This document shows positions 60,379 through 64,000 of a stretch of 64,000 bases of DNA, piece after piece. Under the pieces are notes generated by a model. It saw nothing but the letters and a program-made list of their open reading frames with translations. It had not been told where the DNA came from and made no database searches. Source of the stretch: Novosphingobium silvae (GTDB lineage Bacteria > Pseudomonadota > Alphaproteobacteria > Sphingomonadales > Sphingomonadaceae); contig NZ_WVTD01000001.1 in the NCBI RefSeq assembly GCF_009856825.1, positions 248,001 to 312,000 on the forward strand, in the 5' to 3' direction. Position numbers and translations under genes: made by a program. Positions within the stretch are counted from its first letter, which is position 1. The number at the start of each line of letters is the position of its first letter.

Positions 60379-64000
<3,622 letters not shown>

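Overview
The window is GC-rich (about two thirds G+C by eye) alphaproteobacterial chromosome, most likely a sphingomonad (Novosphingobium/Sphingobium-like). This rests on the style of the TonB receptor, the Ppx–RlmE pair, the membrane-anchored cytochrome c, the IspG with an Ala/Glu tail, and the rpoC sequence. Species cannot be fixed from sequence reading alone. Host DNA occupies 1–8246 and 44704–64000. An apparently complete P2-type prophage lies between, at 8247–44703.

Left host flank: the C-terminally cut MscS-type channel gene; a TonB-dependent receptor with a His-rich loop (ZnuD-like, probable zinc uptake) preceded by an 18-bp palindrome and translationally coupled to a SAM methyltransferase; trmL; the peroxide pair ohrA/ohrR followed by an MDR oxidoreductase; and an outer-membrane phospholipase A (pldA).

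Prophage: a P4-type integrase sits beside a tRNA-Gln(CTG) gene. A 17-bp repeat of the tRNA 3' end (8247–8263 and 44687–44703) marks attL/attR. The structural genes are P2-like: Q and P rightward; O N M L (two small genes) X R S leftward; V W FI FII E/E' T U D leftward; J I and tail fibre/spike rightward, followed by lysis genes. The control region is not P2-like: a divergent repressor/Cro-type pair, then a leftward operon of tiny overlapping genes. That operon holds an Ogr/Delta zinc-finger activator, an FtsK-gamma/GapR (DUF2312) fusion, a PcfJ-like protein and an AlpA-type regulator beside attL. Two genes in it look frameshifted. A 22-bp dyad, TTGT-N14-ACAA, occurs once in each divergent late promoter region, about 57 bp before both P and J, and is the best candidate for the Ogr-like activator's site. 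Between lysis and gpS is an AT-richer cargo block (O-unit flippase, GT4 glycosyltransferase, acyltransferase), a likely surface-antigen conversion module. A D12-type adenine methylase follows the portal gene.

Right host flank: tRNA-Gln, ppx–rlmE, a strong promoter with a palindromic spacer firing into a region without a clear gene, a c-type cytochrome, prephenate dehydratase, and a six-gene overlapping run (DUF4129, DUF4350, MoxR ATPase, DUF58, SpoIIM-like, RDD). Two GNAT acetyltransferases, a ZntB/CorA-type transporter, ispG, a small TonB-C-like secreted protein and the 3' part of rpoC with its terminator complete the window.
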